Positions 9,028-17,641 of a DNA stretch of 64,000 nucleotides are shown in pieces. The stretch covers positions 1-64,000 of the forward strand of contig NZ_FUXZ01000014.1 in NCBI RefSeq assembly GCF_900167115.1, given 5' to 3'. The stretch's first letter is position 1; the number at the start of each line of letters is the position of its first letter. A program made the position numbers and the translations under genes. The notes beneath the pieces are model-generated. The model was not told the DNA's origin. It searched no databases and saw only the letters and a program-made list of their open reading frames with translations. The DNA is from Eubacterium uniforme (GTDB lineage: Bacteria > Bacillota > Clostridia > Lachnospirales > Lachnospiraceae).

Positions 9028-10753
9028 AGTCAACCTCACTTCCATACTGAGATTTGTAAATTTCTCTATAAATCTCATTACTATTTACAAGTTCACTATG
9101 AGTTCCAATCCCCATAACTTCCCCTTCATCTAACAAAATGATTTTATCCGCATCTCTAACTGCAGAAATTCTTTGTGCAACAATGAAAGTTATAGGTTTA
9201 TAATCAAGGCTCTTAATTCCCTCTCTTACTCTTTTATCCGTAATCATATCAAGCGCTGATGACGAATCATCCAAAATAAGGATTCTTGGCTTTCCAACCA
9301 AAGCTCTTGCAATTGACAATCTCTGTCTTTGACCTCCTGATAAATTCTTACCACCAGCTGTAAGTTCATAATCAAGTTTTCCTTCTTTTTCAGACACAAA
9401 TTCATAGCTTTCAGAAAGCTTGAGGGCTTCAATTAATTCTTCTTCTGAAGCATCCTTCTTTCTCCAACATAAATTGTCTCTTATACTACCTTTAAATAAA
9501 ACAGCTTTTTGAGGAACAATACCTATTGTTTTTCTTAATTCATCTTCATTAACTTCACTAATGTCAATTCCATTAATTGATATCCTACCTTCACTTGCTT
9601 CATAAAACCTTGGAATAAGATTAATAAGCGTTGTTTTTCCACTACCTGTTCCGCCTATAATTCCAATTGTTTCACCGGCATTTGCTATAAAACTAACATT
9701 CTTAACGGCTTCAGCTCTACCCTTATGATAAGCAAATGATACATTATCAAATTTAATATTAATATCACCATTTAAATCTTCATCGATTATTTCATCATAT
9801 TCACATCTGCTTTCAATTTCAAGCACCTCTTCGATTCTGTCTCCTGATGAAATTGACTTAGTAATGTTTATTACTAAATTTGCAAACTTAACAAGCTCTT
9901 CCAAAATCTGAGCCATGTAGTTATATAACGCAACAACCGCACCCTGTGAAAGTATACCAACATCAACCCTGATGGCACCCTTTTGAATTAATACTATTGT
10001 CGCAATATTTATAATAATCAAAGTTACTGGATTTAAAAGATTTGAAATATGTCCAACATATTTCTGCATATTTGCTAGATTATCTGTTCTTTCATTAAAA
10101 TTAGCAATTTCTTCCTCTTCCTGTCTGAATGCTCTAACAACTCTGGCACCAGTAATTGATTCTCTTGTCATAACTAGCACCTTATCAAGAGCACCCTGAA
10201 CCTTCTTATAAAGTGGAATAGATACTAATATAATTGTGAATACTACAACTAATAATATAGGGATGGCAACAGCAAATATCAATGCAAGTTTAACATCAAT
10301 TGTAAATGCCATAATCATTGCGCCTAAAACAACGAACGGTGATCTCAGTAAAAGTCTAAGTGCCATATTAACACCTGACTGAACCTGATTAATGTCACTT
10401 GTCATTCGTGTAATAAGTGTATTAGTCCCCTCTTTATCAATTGTCTTATATGAAAAGCCTAATATATGTGAGAATAAATCATGTCTTAAGTCAGTTGCGA
10501 ATCCAATTGCTGCCTTCGCTGCAAAATACTGAGCTGTTATGGAAAATGCTAGTCCAACCGCTGCCAACACCAATAATAAAACTGACATTTTTACGATATA
10601 TGCATTATCTCCTTTATCTATACCATTATCAATCATCATCTTAATAACAATTGGAACGTATAGCTCAAGAAGCGCTTCTAATAATTTAAAAAGCGGTGCA
10701 AGAATTGTTTCAATTTTATACTTTTTTAAATACTTTAGTAACTTAAACATCAT
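9020..10753 (-). CDS. Heterodimeric ABC exporter, subunit with degenerate NBD
   Basis: This half-transporter has six membrane helices in residues about 1-300 and an NBD with Walker A GGTGSGKT (about 369) and consensus signature LSGGQRQRLS (about 468). Walker B reads LILDDSSSA, with Asp replacing the catalytic Glu, and the switch His is Gln (VAQRIS). These two changes mark the non-hydrolytic site of a heterodimeric exporter. It therefore pairs with the overlapping downstream gene. It starts 15 bases after the amidase gene. Multidrug, lipid or peptide export are all possible; the neighbouring cell-wall amidase and surface protein hint at an envelope role. Confidence 0.9.
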   Translation of the reverse strand: MMFKLLKYLKKYKIETILAPLFKLLEALLELYVPIVIKMMIDNGIDKGDNAYIVKMSVLLLVLAAVGLAFSITAQYFAAKAAIGFATDLRHDLFSHILGFSYKTIDKEGTNTLITRMTSDINQVQSGVNMALRLLLRSPFVVLGAMIMAFTIDVKLALIFAVAIPILLVVVFTIILVSIPLYKKVQGALDKVLVMTRESITGARVVRAFRQEEEEIANFNERTDNLANMQKYVGHISNLLNPVTLIIINIATIVLIQKGAIRVDVGILSQGAVVALYNYMAQILEELVKFANLVINITKSISSGDRIEEVLEIESRCEYDEIIDEDLNGDINIKFDNVSFAYHKGRAEAVKNVSFIANAGETIGIIGGTGSGKTTLINLIPRFYEASEGRISINGIDISEVNEDELRKTIGIVPQKAVLFKGSIRDNLCWRKKDASEEELIEALKLSESYEFVSEKEGKLDYELTAGGKNLSGGQRQRLSIARALVGKPRILILDDSSSALDMITDKRVREGIKSLDYKPITFIVAQRISAVRDADKIILLDEGEVMGIGTHSELVNSNEIYREIYKSQYGSEVDYE

Positions 10754-10768
10754 TTATCCCATCTTTTA

Positions 10769-12238
10769 CTATTTATTATTTTCAATAGCCTTAATTAATC
10801 CATTACAAAGACCTTTTGCATACTTATCTTTATTCTTCATAAAGTGATTAAAATCCTCTTCAACTGACATGTATGCAAGTTCGCATAGACAGCACTCAAT
10901 ACCATAATTTGCCTTAACCCACTTATTCTTTCCATACTGTGGATGTCTTCCATCTGTGTAAGCATTAGTTGAGATGCCACCTAACTCTCTTAACATATAT
11001 AAATAATCATCACCACGTTTTACATCATATGGAGCAAATCCATATTGAGCAGCTATTGATCTTATTTCAGCAAGTTCTGTTGCACCGAATGAATGTGAAT
11101 ATACACCATCCTCTCTCATAAATGAACCACCAAGATTTGATGTATATGTATTAGCATCCTTAACAACACTATCAGCTAGGTACCTAGCCATGCTTGTATC
11201 AGCTTTACTTGAACAATAAATCTGAACTCCACCTTTAGACATATCAGCCTCAGAACTATTTAAATGTATTGATAAAGCATATTTTGCTCTAGAAGCACAT
11301 GCTAATGTAACTCTTCCATTATCCTCATATGATGTATAAACGCTATAATCATCATTACTTTCTGAGCCATCTCTGGTAATTAATACTTTATAGCCCTGAT
11401 TCTTTAAATTCTCATAAACCATTTTGGCTATTTCTAAGGATAAATCCTTTTCATAGTAACTACCATGTATAGCTCCAACGTCACTTCCACCATGTCCTGG
11501 ATCAATCACAATATCGTACACATCCTCAGGTAGTTCCTTTTTATAACAATTTAAAAACATAAACTTTGAGTTTTTCTGTTCTTCAACTTCATTAGGAGTA
11601 TAAATGTTTATCTCCCTATTTGACTGATCCTTTAAATTTGTAACCGTATAATATTTTATATCTTTTTCCTTAGTCTTATTTTCAAGTGGTAAGAATAAAT
11701 TCTTCCCCTTCGAATCCTTAACAACTACATATAAAGCGTATGTACCTTGTTTAACGTTCTCTAAAAATAAGCCCTTATTTATAACTGACGAAGCGTTAAA
11801 GTTTACTTTTTTCCCTTTATTTTCAAAATTAATCTTTATTGCACCAGCAACTTTAGATGATATATCTTTATCTGACTTACTGATATCAATTAAACAAAGA
11901 CTTGCACTTTCAACACTGTTGCTTCCTAGTTTTTTAATTCCTATACTTCCCTCAAAGTTAAAATGTGTTCCATATACATAAAACTTATTAACTTCTAGGC
12001 TATCATTATAATAATCTGCATTTTCATTAATAAATTTAAGTTCATTGCCTTCAACATATTCCTGAATACTCTCTATTTCATCACCACGTTTTGTTTCCAT
12101 GCTTTGAAATTCAGCAGTTGTCTTTGTTTCCTCATTCTTATCTTTTTTATCTTTCGACTTACTATTGCAAGCGCAACAATTCGTTAGTATCAAAATACTA
12201 ATAACTACTAATACAATTCTCTCTTTTATAATCTTCAT
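10769..12238 (-). CDS. Lipoprotein N-acetylmuramoyl-L-alanine amidase (Amidase_3)
   Basis: This enzyme cuts the bond between N-acetylmuramic acid and L-alanine in peptidoglycan. The 489-residue protein starts with a lipoprotein signal (LTNCCAC near residue 20-24), then a charged linker and a beta-rich N-terminal region (about 60-235). The zinc amidase domain begins with VIDPGHGGSDVGA (about 245; His ligand) and contains EKDLSLEIAK with the second ligand Glu and SIHLNSSEA (about 322). A CELAYM segment near 451 probably carries the catalytic Glu. AAGGAAAAG precedes the ATG. It is the first gene of the run ending in the lipid kinase. It probably acts on the outer face of the membrane. Confidence 0.88.
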   Translation of the reverse strand: MKIIKERIVLVVISILILTNCCACNSKSKDKKDKNEETKTTAEFQSMETKRGDEIESIQEYVEGNELKFINENADYYNDSLEVNKFYVYGTHFNFEGSIGIKKLGSNSVESASLCLIDISKSDKDISSKVAGAIKINFENKGKKVNFNASSVINKGLFLENVKQGTYALYVVVKDSKGKNLFLPLENKTKEKDIKYYTVTNLKDQSNREINIYTPNEVEEQKNSKFMFLNCYKKELPEDVYDIVIDPGHGGSDVGAIHGSYYEKDLSLEIAKMVYENLKNQGYKVLITRDGSESNDDYSVYTSYEDNGRVTLACASRAKYALSIHLNSSEADMSKGGVQIYCSSKADTSMARYLADSVVKDANTYTSNLGGSFMREDGVYSHSFGATELAEIRSIAAQYGFAPYDVKRGDDYLYMLRELGGISTNAYTDGRHPQYGKNKWVKANYGIECCLCELAYMSVEEDFNHFMKNKDKYAKGLCNGLIKAIENNK

Positions 12239-12258
12239 GTTTATCTTTTCCTTTTATA

Positions 12259-12264
12259 ATTATA
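12259..12264 (-). promoter_or_regulatory. Possible -10 element for the amidase-exporter operon
   Basis: TATAAT on the minus strand lies 20 bases upstream of the amidase ATG. The -35 region 17 bases further up (TGGGGA) is poor, so the assignment is tentative. Confidence 0.35.
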
Positions 12265-12303
12265 TCAACCCTATATATTTCTCCCCATGCTCTTTTTACA
12301 CCT

Positions 12304-12338
12304 AAAAATAGCGCAAACATAAGTTTTGCGCTATTTCT
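12304..12338. terminator. Terminator after the ClpX-like/amylase/DUF6472 operon
   Basis: AAATAGCGCAAA and TTTGCGCTATTT form a 12-bp hairpin with a short loop and A/T-rich flanks on both sides. It sits immediately after the 57-residue protein gene on the minus strand and could also stop plus-strand transcription. Confidence 0.75.
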
Positions 12339-12340
12339 AT

Positions 12341-12514
12341 CTACATCTGATGTCTGACAACCAGATACTCGTCTCCATTTATATAATATGGACAATTTTT
12401 GAAAGAATCCGATAAGAACTTTTGCATTTCATCTTCATCAAGATCTACCATGCAAACATAGCATTCATAATCTTCATCATATTCATAATTCGCGCACTCA
12501 TCACACATCGACAT
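12341..12514 (-). CDS. Small Cys-rich protein, DUF6472-like (57 aa)
   Basis: A 57-codon reading frame starts MSMCDECANYEYDEDYECYV, contains DLDEDEMQKFL, then NCPYYINGDEYLVVRHQM. Paired Cys residues (4, 7, 18, 21, 41) and the acidic middle match a small protein family I recognise as widespread in Lachnospiraceae (annotated DUF6472); its function is unknown. An in-frame ATG is also present at 12508, two codons in. The gene follows the amylase stop region by 26 bases upstream and is followed by a terminator, so it is the last gene of that operon. Zinc binding is plausible from the Cys pattern but not shown. Confidence 0.8.
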   Translation of the reverse strand: MSMCDECANYEYDEDYECYVCMVDLDEDEMQKFLSDSFKNCPYYINGDEYLVVRHQM

Positions 12515-12528
12515 ATAACATACTCCTT

Positions 12529-13791
12529 TTAGTACTCTATAATTCTTGTTTCATAAGGCTCTAATTCCACTGTACCAATTGAAGAAATTGGAACGTCCAC
12601 CTTATGATGTTCACCATCAGCATTAATAGCCACTAAAACATTTCCATCCTTGCAACATCTCTTAAATAACAAATACTTGTTATCAATTATGACATTCTCA
12701 TAATCACCATATATAATGGCTGGAGTAGACTTTCTAATCTCAATTAAACTCTGAATATACTCAGTTAAGTTGTTAAACTCAGGCTCAAAAATTTGAGGTC
12801 TTAGAGCTGAGTCATCAGAATTCTTAATACCAGATATTCCCCATTCACTACCATAATAGATACAAGGTATACCTGGCATAGTAAGTAATAGAGCAAATGC
12901 TGGATAAAGTTGCTCAGGATTTCTAAGCGCCGATGCAATTCTAGTTACATCGTGATTATCCACAAAGTTAAACAAATGCTTTCCTGTATATAAGCACCAC
13001 TCTTCAGCACCATACTGTCTGTTAAGTGAATGTGCAATTTCAAACATATTCATATCATTAAAACTTGAATAAATACCCTTGTAACATTCATAGTTTGTGA
13101 TTGAATCAAGCATATCAGGTCCCATAAGAGTATTGTAATCACCATGTAACATTTCTCCAACGAAGAAGAAATCAGGTTTAATATCTCTACAGAACTTAAC
13201 TAATCTCTTAATAAAATCATGATCTAATGAATAAGCAACATCAAGTCTTAATCCATCAATATCAAACTTTTCGATCCAACCCTTTACACAGTTTAAAAGG
13301 TAATTAACCAAATCTTCATTCTTTAAATTAAATTTCACAAGTTCATAATGACCTTCCCAACCTTCATACCAAAGTCCATCATATTTATATGAATTACCTG
13401 CAAAGTTAATATAAAACCAATCCTTATATTCAGATCTTTCACGATGTCTTAAAACATCCTGGAATGCAAAGAATCCACGACCTGCATGATTAAAAACTCC
13501 ATCAATTACAATTTTCATGCCCTTACTATGAATGTCCTTACAAACTTTTATAAAGTCCTTTTCAGTTCCAAGTCTAGGATCAATTTCATCGTAATGTCTA
13601 ATATCATATCCATGTGCATCAGAATCGAATAATGGATTAAATAAAACTGCATCTACACCTATCTTCTTAAGGTGCTCAGTAATATTAAGCACTTTCAATA
13701 TACGATTCTTAACAACCCCATCATTTTTCTGTGGTGCTCCACAAAATCCAAGTGGATATATTTGATAAAAAACACTTTCTAAAGCCCACAT
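12529..13791 (-). CDS. GH13 alpha-amylase family glycosidase (cyclomaltodextrinase-like)
   Basis: A 420-residue cytoplasmic glycoside hydrolase of family 13, expected to hydrolyse maltodextrin-type alpha-glucans. The four GH13 motifs are present: VIDGVFNHAGRG, DGLRLDVAYSLD with the nucleophile Asp (about 182), FFVGEMLHGD with the acid/base Glu (about 213), and FVDNHDVTRI (about 276). ATG at 13791 is chosen because AGGAGG lies seven bases upstream; the longer frame overlaps nothing useful. There is no signal peptide and no N-terminal starch-binding domain, so it is a short form. It lies between a ClpX-like gene and a 57-residue protein gene with small gaps. Confidence 0.9.
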   Translation of the reverse strand: MWALESVFYQIYPLGFCGAPQKNDGVVKNRILKVLNITEHLKKIGVDAVLFNPLFDSDAHGYDIRHYDEIDPRLGTEKDFIKVCKDIHSKGMKIVIDGVFNHAGRGFFAFQDVLRHRERSEYKDWFYINFAGNSYKYDGLWYEGWEGHYELVKFNLKNEDLVNYLLNCVKGWIEKFDIDGLRLDVAYSLDHDFIKRLVKFCRDIKPDFFFVGEMLHGDYNTLMGPDMLDSITNYECYKGIYSSFNDMNMFEIAHSLNRQYGAEEWCLYTGKHLFNFVDNHDVTRIASALRNPEQLYPAFALLLTMPGIPCIYYGSEWGISGIKNSDDSALRPQIFEPEFNNLTEYIQSLIEIRKSTPAIIYGDYENVIIDNKYLLFKRCCKDGNVLVAINADGEHHKVDVPISSIGTVELEPYETRIIEY

Positions 13792-13837
13792 CTTAATCCT
13801 CCTTCTCACAATACCAGTTTTCTCTACTTTTTTAAAT

Positions 13838-15388
13838 CTATTTAACATTACGCATCTCAATAATAGGTGCGCCTTTGTCTTCTACATATTCCTTAGTAAT
13901 AATAACCCTACCAATATTATCGTCTTTTGGAATCTCATACATAATATCGAGCATAATCTCTTCAATTACAGCTCTTAACGCTCTTGCACCAGTACTTCGC
14001 TTAATAGCTCTTCTTGCAATAGCATGAAGTGCTTCATCATCAAACTGTAAGTCAACTTCATCAAGAAGCAATAACTTCTGATACTGCTTTGTAATAGCTC
14101 CCTTAGGTTCCTTAAGGACACTAACCAACATATCCTCAGTCATACCGGAAAGAGCAAATACAATTGGAAGTCTTCCAATAAACTCAGGAATCATACCATA
14201 AGTTCTAACATCCTCAACAGTTACTTTCATCAAGAGATCTTTTTCGTCATCATATTTATCTTTTAAGTCAGCCTGAAATCCCATAGATGACTGTTTATTA
14301 AGTCTTTCTTTTATAATATTCTCCATATCAGGGAACGCCCCGCCACAGATAAATAAAATATTTCTAGTATCAACTGTTTCCATAGGAACCATTGCATTCT
14401 TACTACTAGAACCTATTGGAACTTCAACCAAACTTCCCTCTAATAATTTAAGTAAGCCCTGCTGAACTGACTCTCCATTAACATCTCTGGTACTTGTACT
14501 AGTCTTTTTCGCCAACTTATCAATTTCGTCAATAAAAATAATACCAACCTCGGCTTTTTCAATATCACCATCAGCAGCATCAATTAATTTACTAACAACT
14601 GATTCTATGTCATCACCAATATATCCAGCTTCTGTAAGAGTTGTTGCATCAGTAATTGCAAGAGGAACATCTAATAATTTTGCAAGTGTCTTAACTAAAT
14701 AAGTTTTACCGCATCCAGTTGGACCAAGCATTAACATATTAGATTTTTCAATTAAATCCTCATCATTTTGATCAGCTGTAATTCTTTTATAATGATTATA
14801 AACTGCAACAGACATAACCTTCTTAGCATGTTCCTGTCCAACCACATATTCATCAAGTTTCTGCTTAATTATATGTGGTGCAGGTATTTTTTCAATGTCT
14901 ATTACTGGTTTTGATTTATCCTTTTTAGGTTTTCTTTTAACCTTATTTCTACCACCCATCATTGAAGATAAGTCTGATAAATTGATCATGGATATATTAG
15001 AAATGTTACTTCCATTATTATCATTTCTATCATCAACAACAGAAACATCATCACCTTCACTATCTTTAGACTCATTAGAATCACTACTTACAATATTTTG
15101 AGTATTATTAGGAATACCCATCATTCTACATAATTCATCTAACTGTGCAGGCGATAAATTATTTCCACTAATATTAAAGTTTCCCATAGGCATACCAACG
15201 CCTCCATATGTCTTATCTATATCATCAAGACTCTTTTGTAAACAATCTCCACATATGTAAAATCCACCTGGAAACTTAAAAATCTTATTCTTTTCATTCT
15301 CACTTCTTCTACATAATGAACAATATTTTACATAAACATCTTCATCATTAGTTTCTTCAATATCAATATTTTCAATTTTATCACTCAT
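13838..15388 (-). CDS. ClpX-like AAA+ unfoldase, divergent paralogue
   Basis: The 516-residue protein has a C4 zinc-binding domain (Cys 23, 26, 46, 49), a long acidic/Asn-Ser linker (about 60-160), and a ClpX AAA+ module with Walker A GPTGCGKT (about 221), pore-1 loop TEAGYIGDD, Walker B IIFIDEIDKL and sensor-2 TGARALRAV. Compared with canonical ClpX (about 415 residues) it has an extra linker of roughly 90 residues. The RKH loop, normally GRKH, reads GSSSKNAMVP, and the ClpP-contact loop reads SSMGFQ in place of IGF. It is not next to clpP or tig. It is probably a second ClpX with altered substrate or partner choice, although a sole ClpX cannot be excluded from one window. Confidence 0.85.
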   Translation of the reverse strand: MSDKIENIDIEETNDEDVYVKYCSLCRRSENEKNKIFKFPGGFYICGDCLQKSLDDIDKTYGGVGMPMGNFNISGNNLSPAQLDELCRMMGIPNNTQNIVSSDSNESKDSEGDDVSVVDDRNDNNGSNISNISMINLSDLSSMMGGRNKVKRKPKKDKSKPVIDIEKIPAPHIIKQKLDEYVVGQEHAKKVMSVAVYNHYKRITADQNDEDLIEKSNMLMLGPTGCGKTYLVKTLAKLLDVPLAITDATTLTEAGYIGDDIESVVSKLIDAADGDIEKAEVGIIFIDEIDKLAKKTSTSTRDVNGESVQQGLLKLLEGSLVEVPIGSSSKNAMVPMETVDTRNILFICGGAFPDMENIIKERLNKQSSMGFQADLKDKYDDEKDLLMKVTVEDVRTYGMIPEFIGRLPIVFALSGMTEDMLVSVLKEPKGAITKQYQKLLLLDEVDLQFDDEALHAIARRAIKRSTGARALRAVIEEIMLDIMYEIPKDDNIGRVIITKEYVEDKGAPIIEMRNVK

Positions 15389-15535
15389 AATTATTAACCT
15401 TAATTCTTTTTTCCTTAACTTAACCTTAACTTCTAATAAAATATCAACTAATATTATACTACATATCGTAAATTTATGAAATATATATTATAGATTCCCT
15501 ACTAATTACTTGAAATAAGCCCATATAATTTTCAA

Positions 15536-15562
15536 ACCCCTGCACAAGATTTGTACAGGGGC
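15536..15562 (-). terminator. Hairpin downstream of htrA
   Basis: CCCCTGCACAA and TTGTACAGGGG pair across a short loop, followed on the minus strand by TTTGAAAATT. It lies about 45 bases after the htrA stop codon. The T-run is weak, so termination strength is uncertain. Confidence 0.6.
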
Positions 15563-15604
15563 CCATGAAAAAATTTATAAAGAGGGAAAAGAACGCTTAA
15601 TTAA

Positions 15605-17389
15605 TTATTTATCTGATCTACCATCAGACATCTCATCTTTAGGAAGTGTATTAGCATCTTTAAGTACTACATCCACTTTCTTTTCTTTATACTCTCTACC
15701 ATCGAGATATTTTATTGTTACTTCTATTTTATCATTAACTGAATAATATTCAAGTATTTCTTGCAAATCTTCCATATTTTTTACAGAATCACCATCAACA
15801 GCCACTATAATATCCTTAGCTTCGATACCTGCTTCCTCAGCTGCACTACCTTTATTTACCTTAACAACATAGGCTCCAATTGGGATTCCATAATCTCTTT
15901 CGTCTTCTTCAGTAACAGTTTTTCCTTGTATTCCAAGGTATCCTCTTTTTTCTTTATCAACCTTATCCCTAGTTTCCTTATTCATAAGTTCATTAATTCT
16001 GTCTAGGGCAGAAGAAATAGGAATTGCAAATCCCATACCTTCAATACTAGCTGTTCCAGAATAACCATCTGATGAATACTTAGCTGAATTAATACCAATA
16101 ACCTCGCCATTAGAATTAATTAAAGCACCACCACTGTTACCACCATTGATTGCAGCATCTGTCTGAATAAGATTCAATGTCTTATCTTCAATATTAACTT
16201 CTCTGTTAAGAGCACTTATAACACCTGTTGTTACTGACTGTCCATAACCTAACGCATTACCAATTGCAATAACACCATCACCTACTGATAATGAATCAGA
16301 ATCACCAAGAGTAGCAATCTTAATATTCGATAAAGTATCACTATCCATAGTATCAAGAGGAATTGCAACAATTGCTAAATCCTTATCCGGATCTGTCCCC
16401 TTAATCTTAGCTTCTACTGATTTTTCATCTATAAACTTAACCGATAATGAATCCGCACCTGCAACAACATGGTTGTTAGTTACAATTAACAATTCACTAT
16501 CTGTCTTTCCAACAATAATACCTGAGCCTGCTCCTTCCTGTTCATACTGTTCGTTTCCACCACCGAACCACCAATTAAAATCATTGTAGTTCTCAACCAT
16601 CGTCTTACTTGTAATTGCTACAATTGATGGCATAACATCTGAAACAACATCTGAAACATCAGTCATCATAATGGCACCGTCTTTAACAACACCCTTATCC
16701 TTACTCTTTGAAGTTGTAAGTTTTATCTGGCTCTCAGTCTCATTATTTTTAGTTAGGGAATTAACTTTTCTATTTAATTCCTTATATTTATTATATCCTA
16801 CATAACCGCCAAGACAAGTAACACCAATAAGTGCTATTGCAGCAGCTGTAAGAACAAATTTCTTAAAAATTGGCATCTTCTTAGTTGCTTTTTTATTATT
16901 TCCATTCATATTATTCATCTGATATGCATTATTATCAAATGAATTTCCATATGAATTATTAAAGCCACCATTAAATCCGCCCATATTTTCATTAGGAGTA
17001 GCTTGCGCTCTCTTAATATAATCAGCATACTGATTATTTGTATATTCTGAATTTACAGAATTATCTTTCTGTATACTATTTGTATATATCGTATTACTAG
17101 CTTCTGTATTAACAGTACCGTTATATTCACCATTAATAGTTGTATTATTAACCCCTGAATTATTAACTTCAATAGTATTATCAACTCTTGAATTATTAAC
17201 TTCAGTACCATTATCCACATGGTTCATATTATATAAACCATTAGGTCCAATACTAATATTACCAGTATTCTGAGTATTTGAAACTTCCTTTGCAAGTTTC
17301 TCTGCTTCTTCGTTTATAATCTGAGAACTAATACTTTCAGTATTCATACCGACATTATTCATATTCTCTCTTTCTTTTTCATCAAACAT
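15605..17389 (-). CDS. htrA: HtrA/DegP-type membrane serine protease with PDZ domain
   Basis: This membrane-anchored quality-control protease degrades misfolded exported proteins. The 594-residue protein has an Asn/Thr-rich cytoplasmic N-terminal region (about 1-170) with imperfect VNNS/VDNT repeats, one membrane helix (about 175-198), a trypsin-like domain with His in TNNHVVAGA (about 305), Asp in DKDLAIVAIP (about 336) and Ser in NGGNSGGALIN (about 418), and a PDZ domain (about 490-575). AGGAGG is eight bases before the ATG. The cytoplasmic extension is longer than in most HtrA proteins. It is monocistronic, with its own promoter embedded in the preceding terminator and tandem repeats in its leader. 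Confidence 0.93.
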   Translation of the reverse strand: MFDEKERENMNNVGMNTESISSQIINEEAEKLAKEVSNTQNTGNISIGPNGLYNMNHVDNGTEVNNSRVDNTIEVNNSGVNNTTINGEYNGTVNTEASNTIYTNSIQKDNSVNSEYTNNQYADYIKRAQATPNENMGGFNGGFNNSYGNSFDNNAYQMNNMNGNNKKATKKMPIFKKFVLTAAAIALIGVTCLGGYVGYNKYKELNRKVNSLTKNNETESQIKLTTSKSKDKGVVKDGAIMMTDVSDVVSDVMPSIVAITSKTMVENYNDFNWWFGGGNEQYEQEGAGSGIIVGKTDSELLIVTNNHVVAGADSLSVKFIDEKSVEAKIKGTDPDKDLAIVAIPLDTMDSDTLSNIKIATLGDSDSLSVGDGVIAIGNALGYGQSVTTGVISALNREVNIEDKTLNLIQTDAAINGGNSGGALINSNGEVIGINSAKYSSDGYSGTASIEGMGFAIPISSALDRINELMNKETRDKVDKEKRGYLGIQGKTVTEEDERDYGIPIGAYVVKVNKGSAAEEAGIEAKDIIVAVDGDSVKNMEDLQEILEYYSVNDKIEVTIKYLDGREYKEKKVDVVLKDANTLPKDEMSDGRSDK

Positions 17390-17420
17390 CTTCTTATCCT
17401 CCTTGATTTTAACGTTAAGA

Positions 17421-17460
17421 TTTAAACTTCTTTCGTTTAACTGTCTTTAGTTTAAAACCA
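17421..17460. repeat. 15-bp tandem repeats in the htrA leader
   Basis: Two adjacent 15-base units, TTTAAACTTCTTTCG (17421-17435) and TTTAACTGTCTTTAG (17436-17450), are followed by a partial third TTTAAAACC. They lie 30-70 bases upstream of the htrA start codon and downstream of its promoter. Direct repeats of this kind are typical of response-regulator binding sites, but the regulator is not identified. Confidence 0.5.
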
Positions 17461-17534
17461 AATTGTGTTCAATTTGTGAATACTTCGTCAAGAAAATATG
17501 TTTTTTAGATAATAAACCAAGCCGTCAAAATCGA

Positions 17535-17563
17535 ATTATACAGTAAAACTCTAAAAAAAGCAA
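17535..17563 (-). promoter_or_regulatory. htrA promoter, overlapping the upstream terminator
   Basis: TTGCTT (17558-17563) and TATAAT (17535-17540) are separated by 17 bases on the minus strand. The -35 element falls inside the loop and stem of the terminator hairpin that follows the LCP gene. The leader to the htrA ATG is about 140 bases. Confidence 0.7.
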
Positions 17564-17582
17564 TACTTTTTTTAGAGTTTTA
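17544..17582. terminator. Terminator after the cdaA-galE-LCP operon
   Basis: AAAACTCTAAAAAAAG pairs with CTTTTTTTAGAGTTTT around a CAATA loop, about 60 bases after the LCP gene stop. It is followed by T-rich sequence and is also overlapped by the htrA promoter. Confidence 0.75.
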
Positions 17583-17641
17583 TGTATAGTTAATATTATA
17601 TTGTTTATAAAACTATAAAGTTTCCATAATCCCAACAAATA

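Noticed and set aside
12198-12395. 65-residue open frame overlapping the 57-residue gene
   Set aside because: It overlaps the terminator and the amidase start in another frame, has no family match and is displaced by the DUF6472-like frame.
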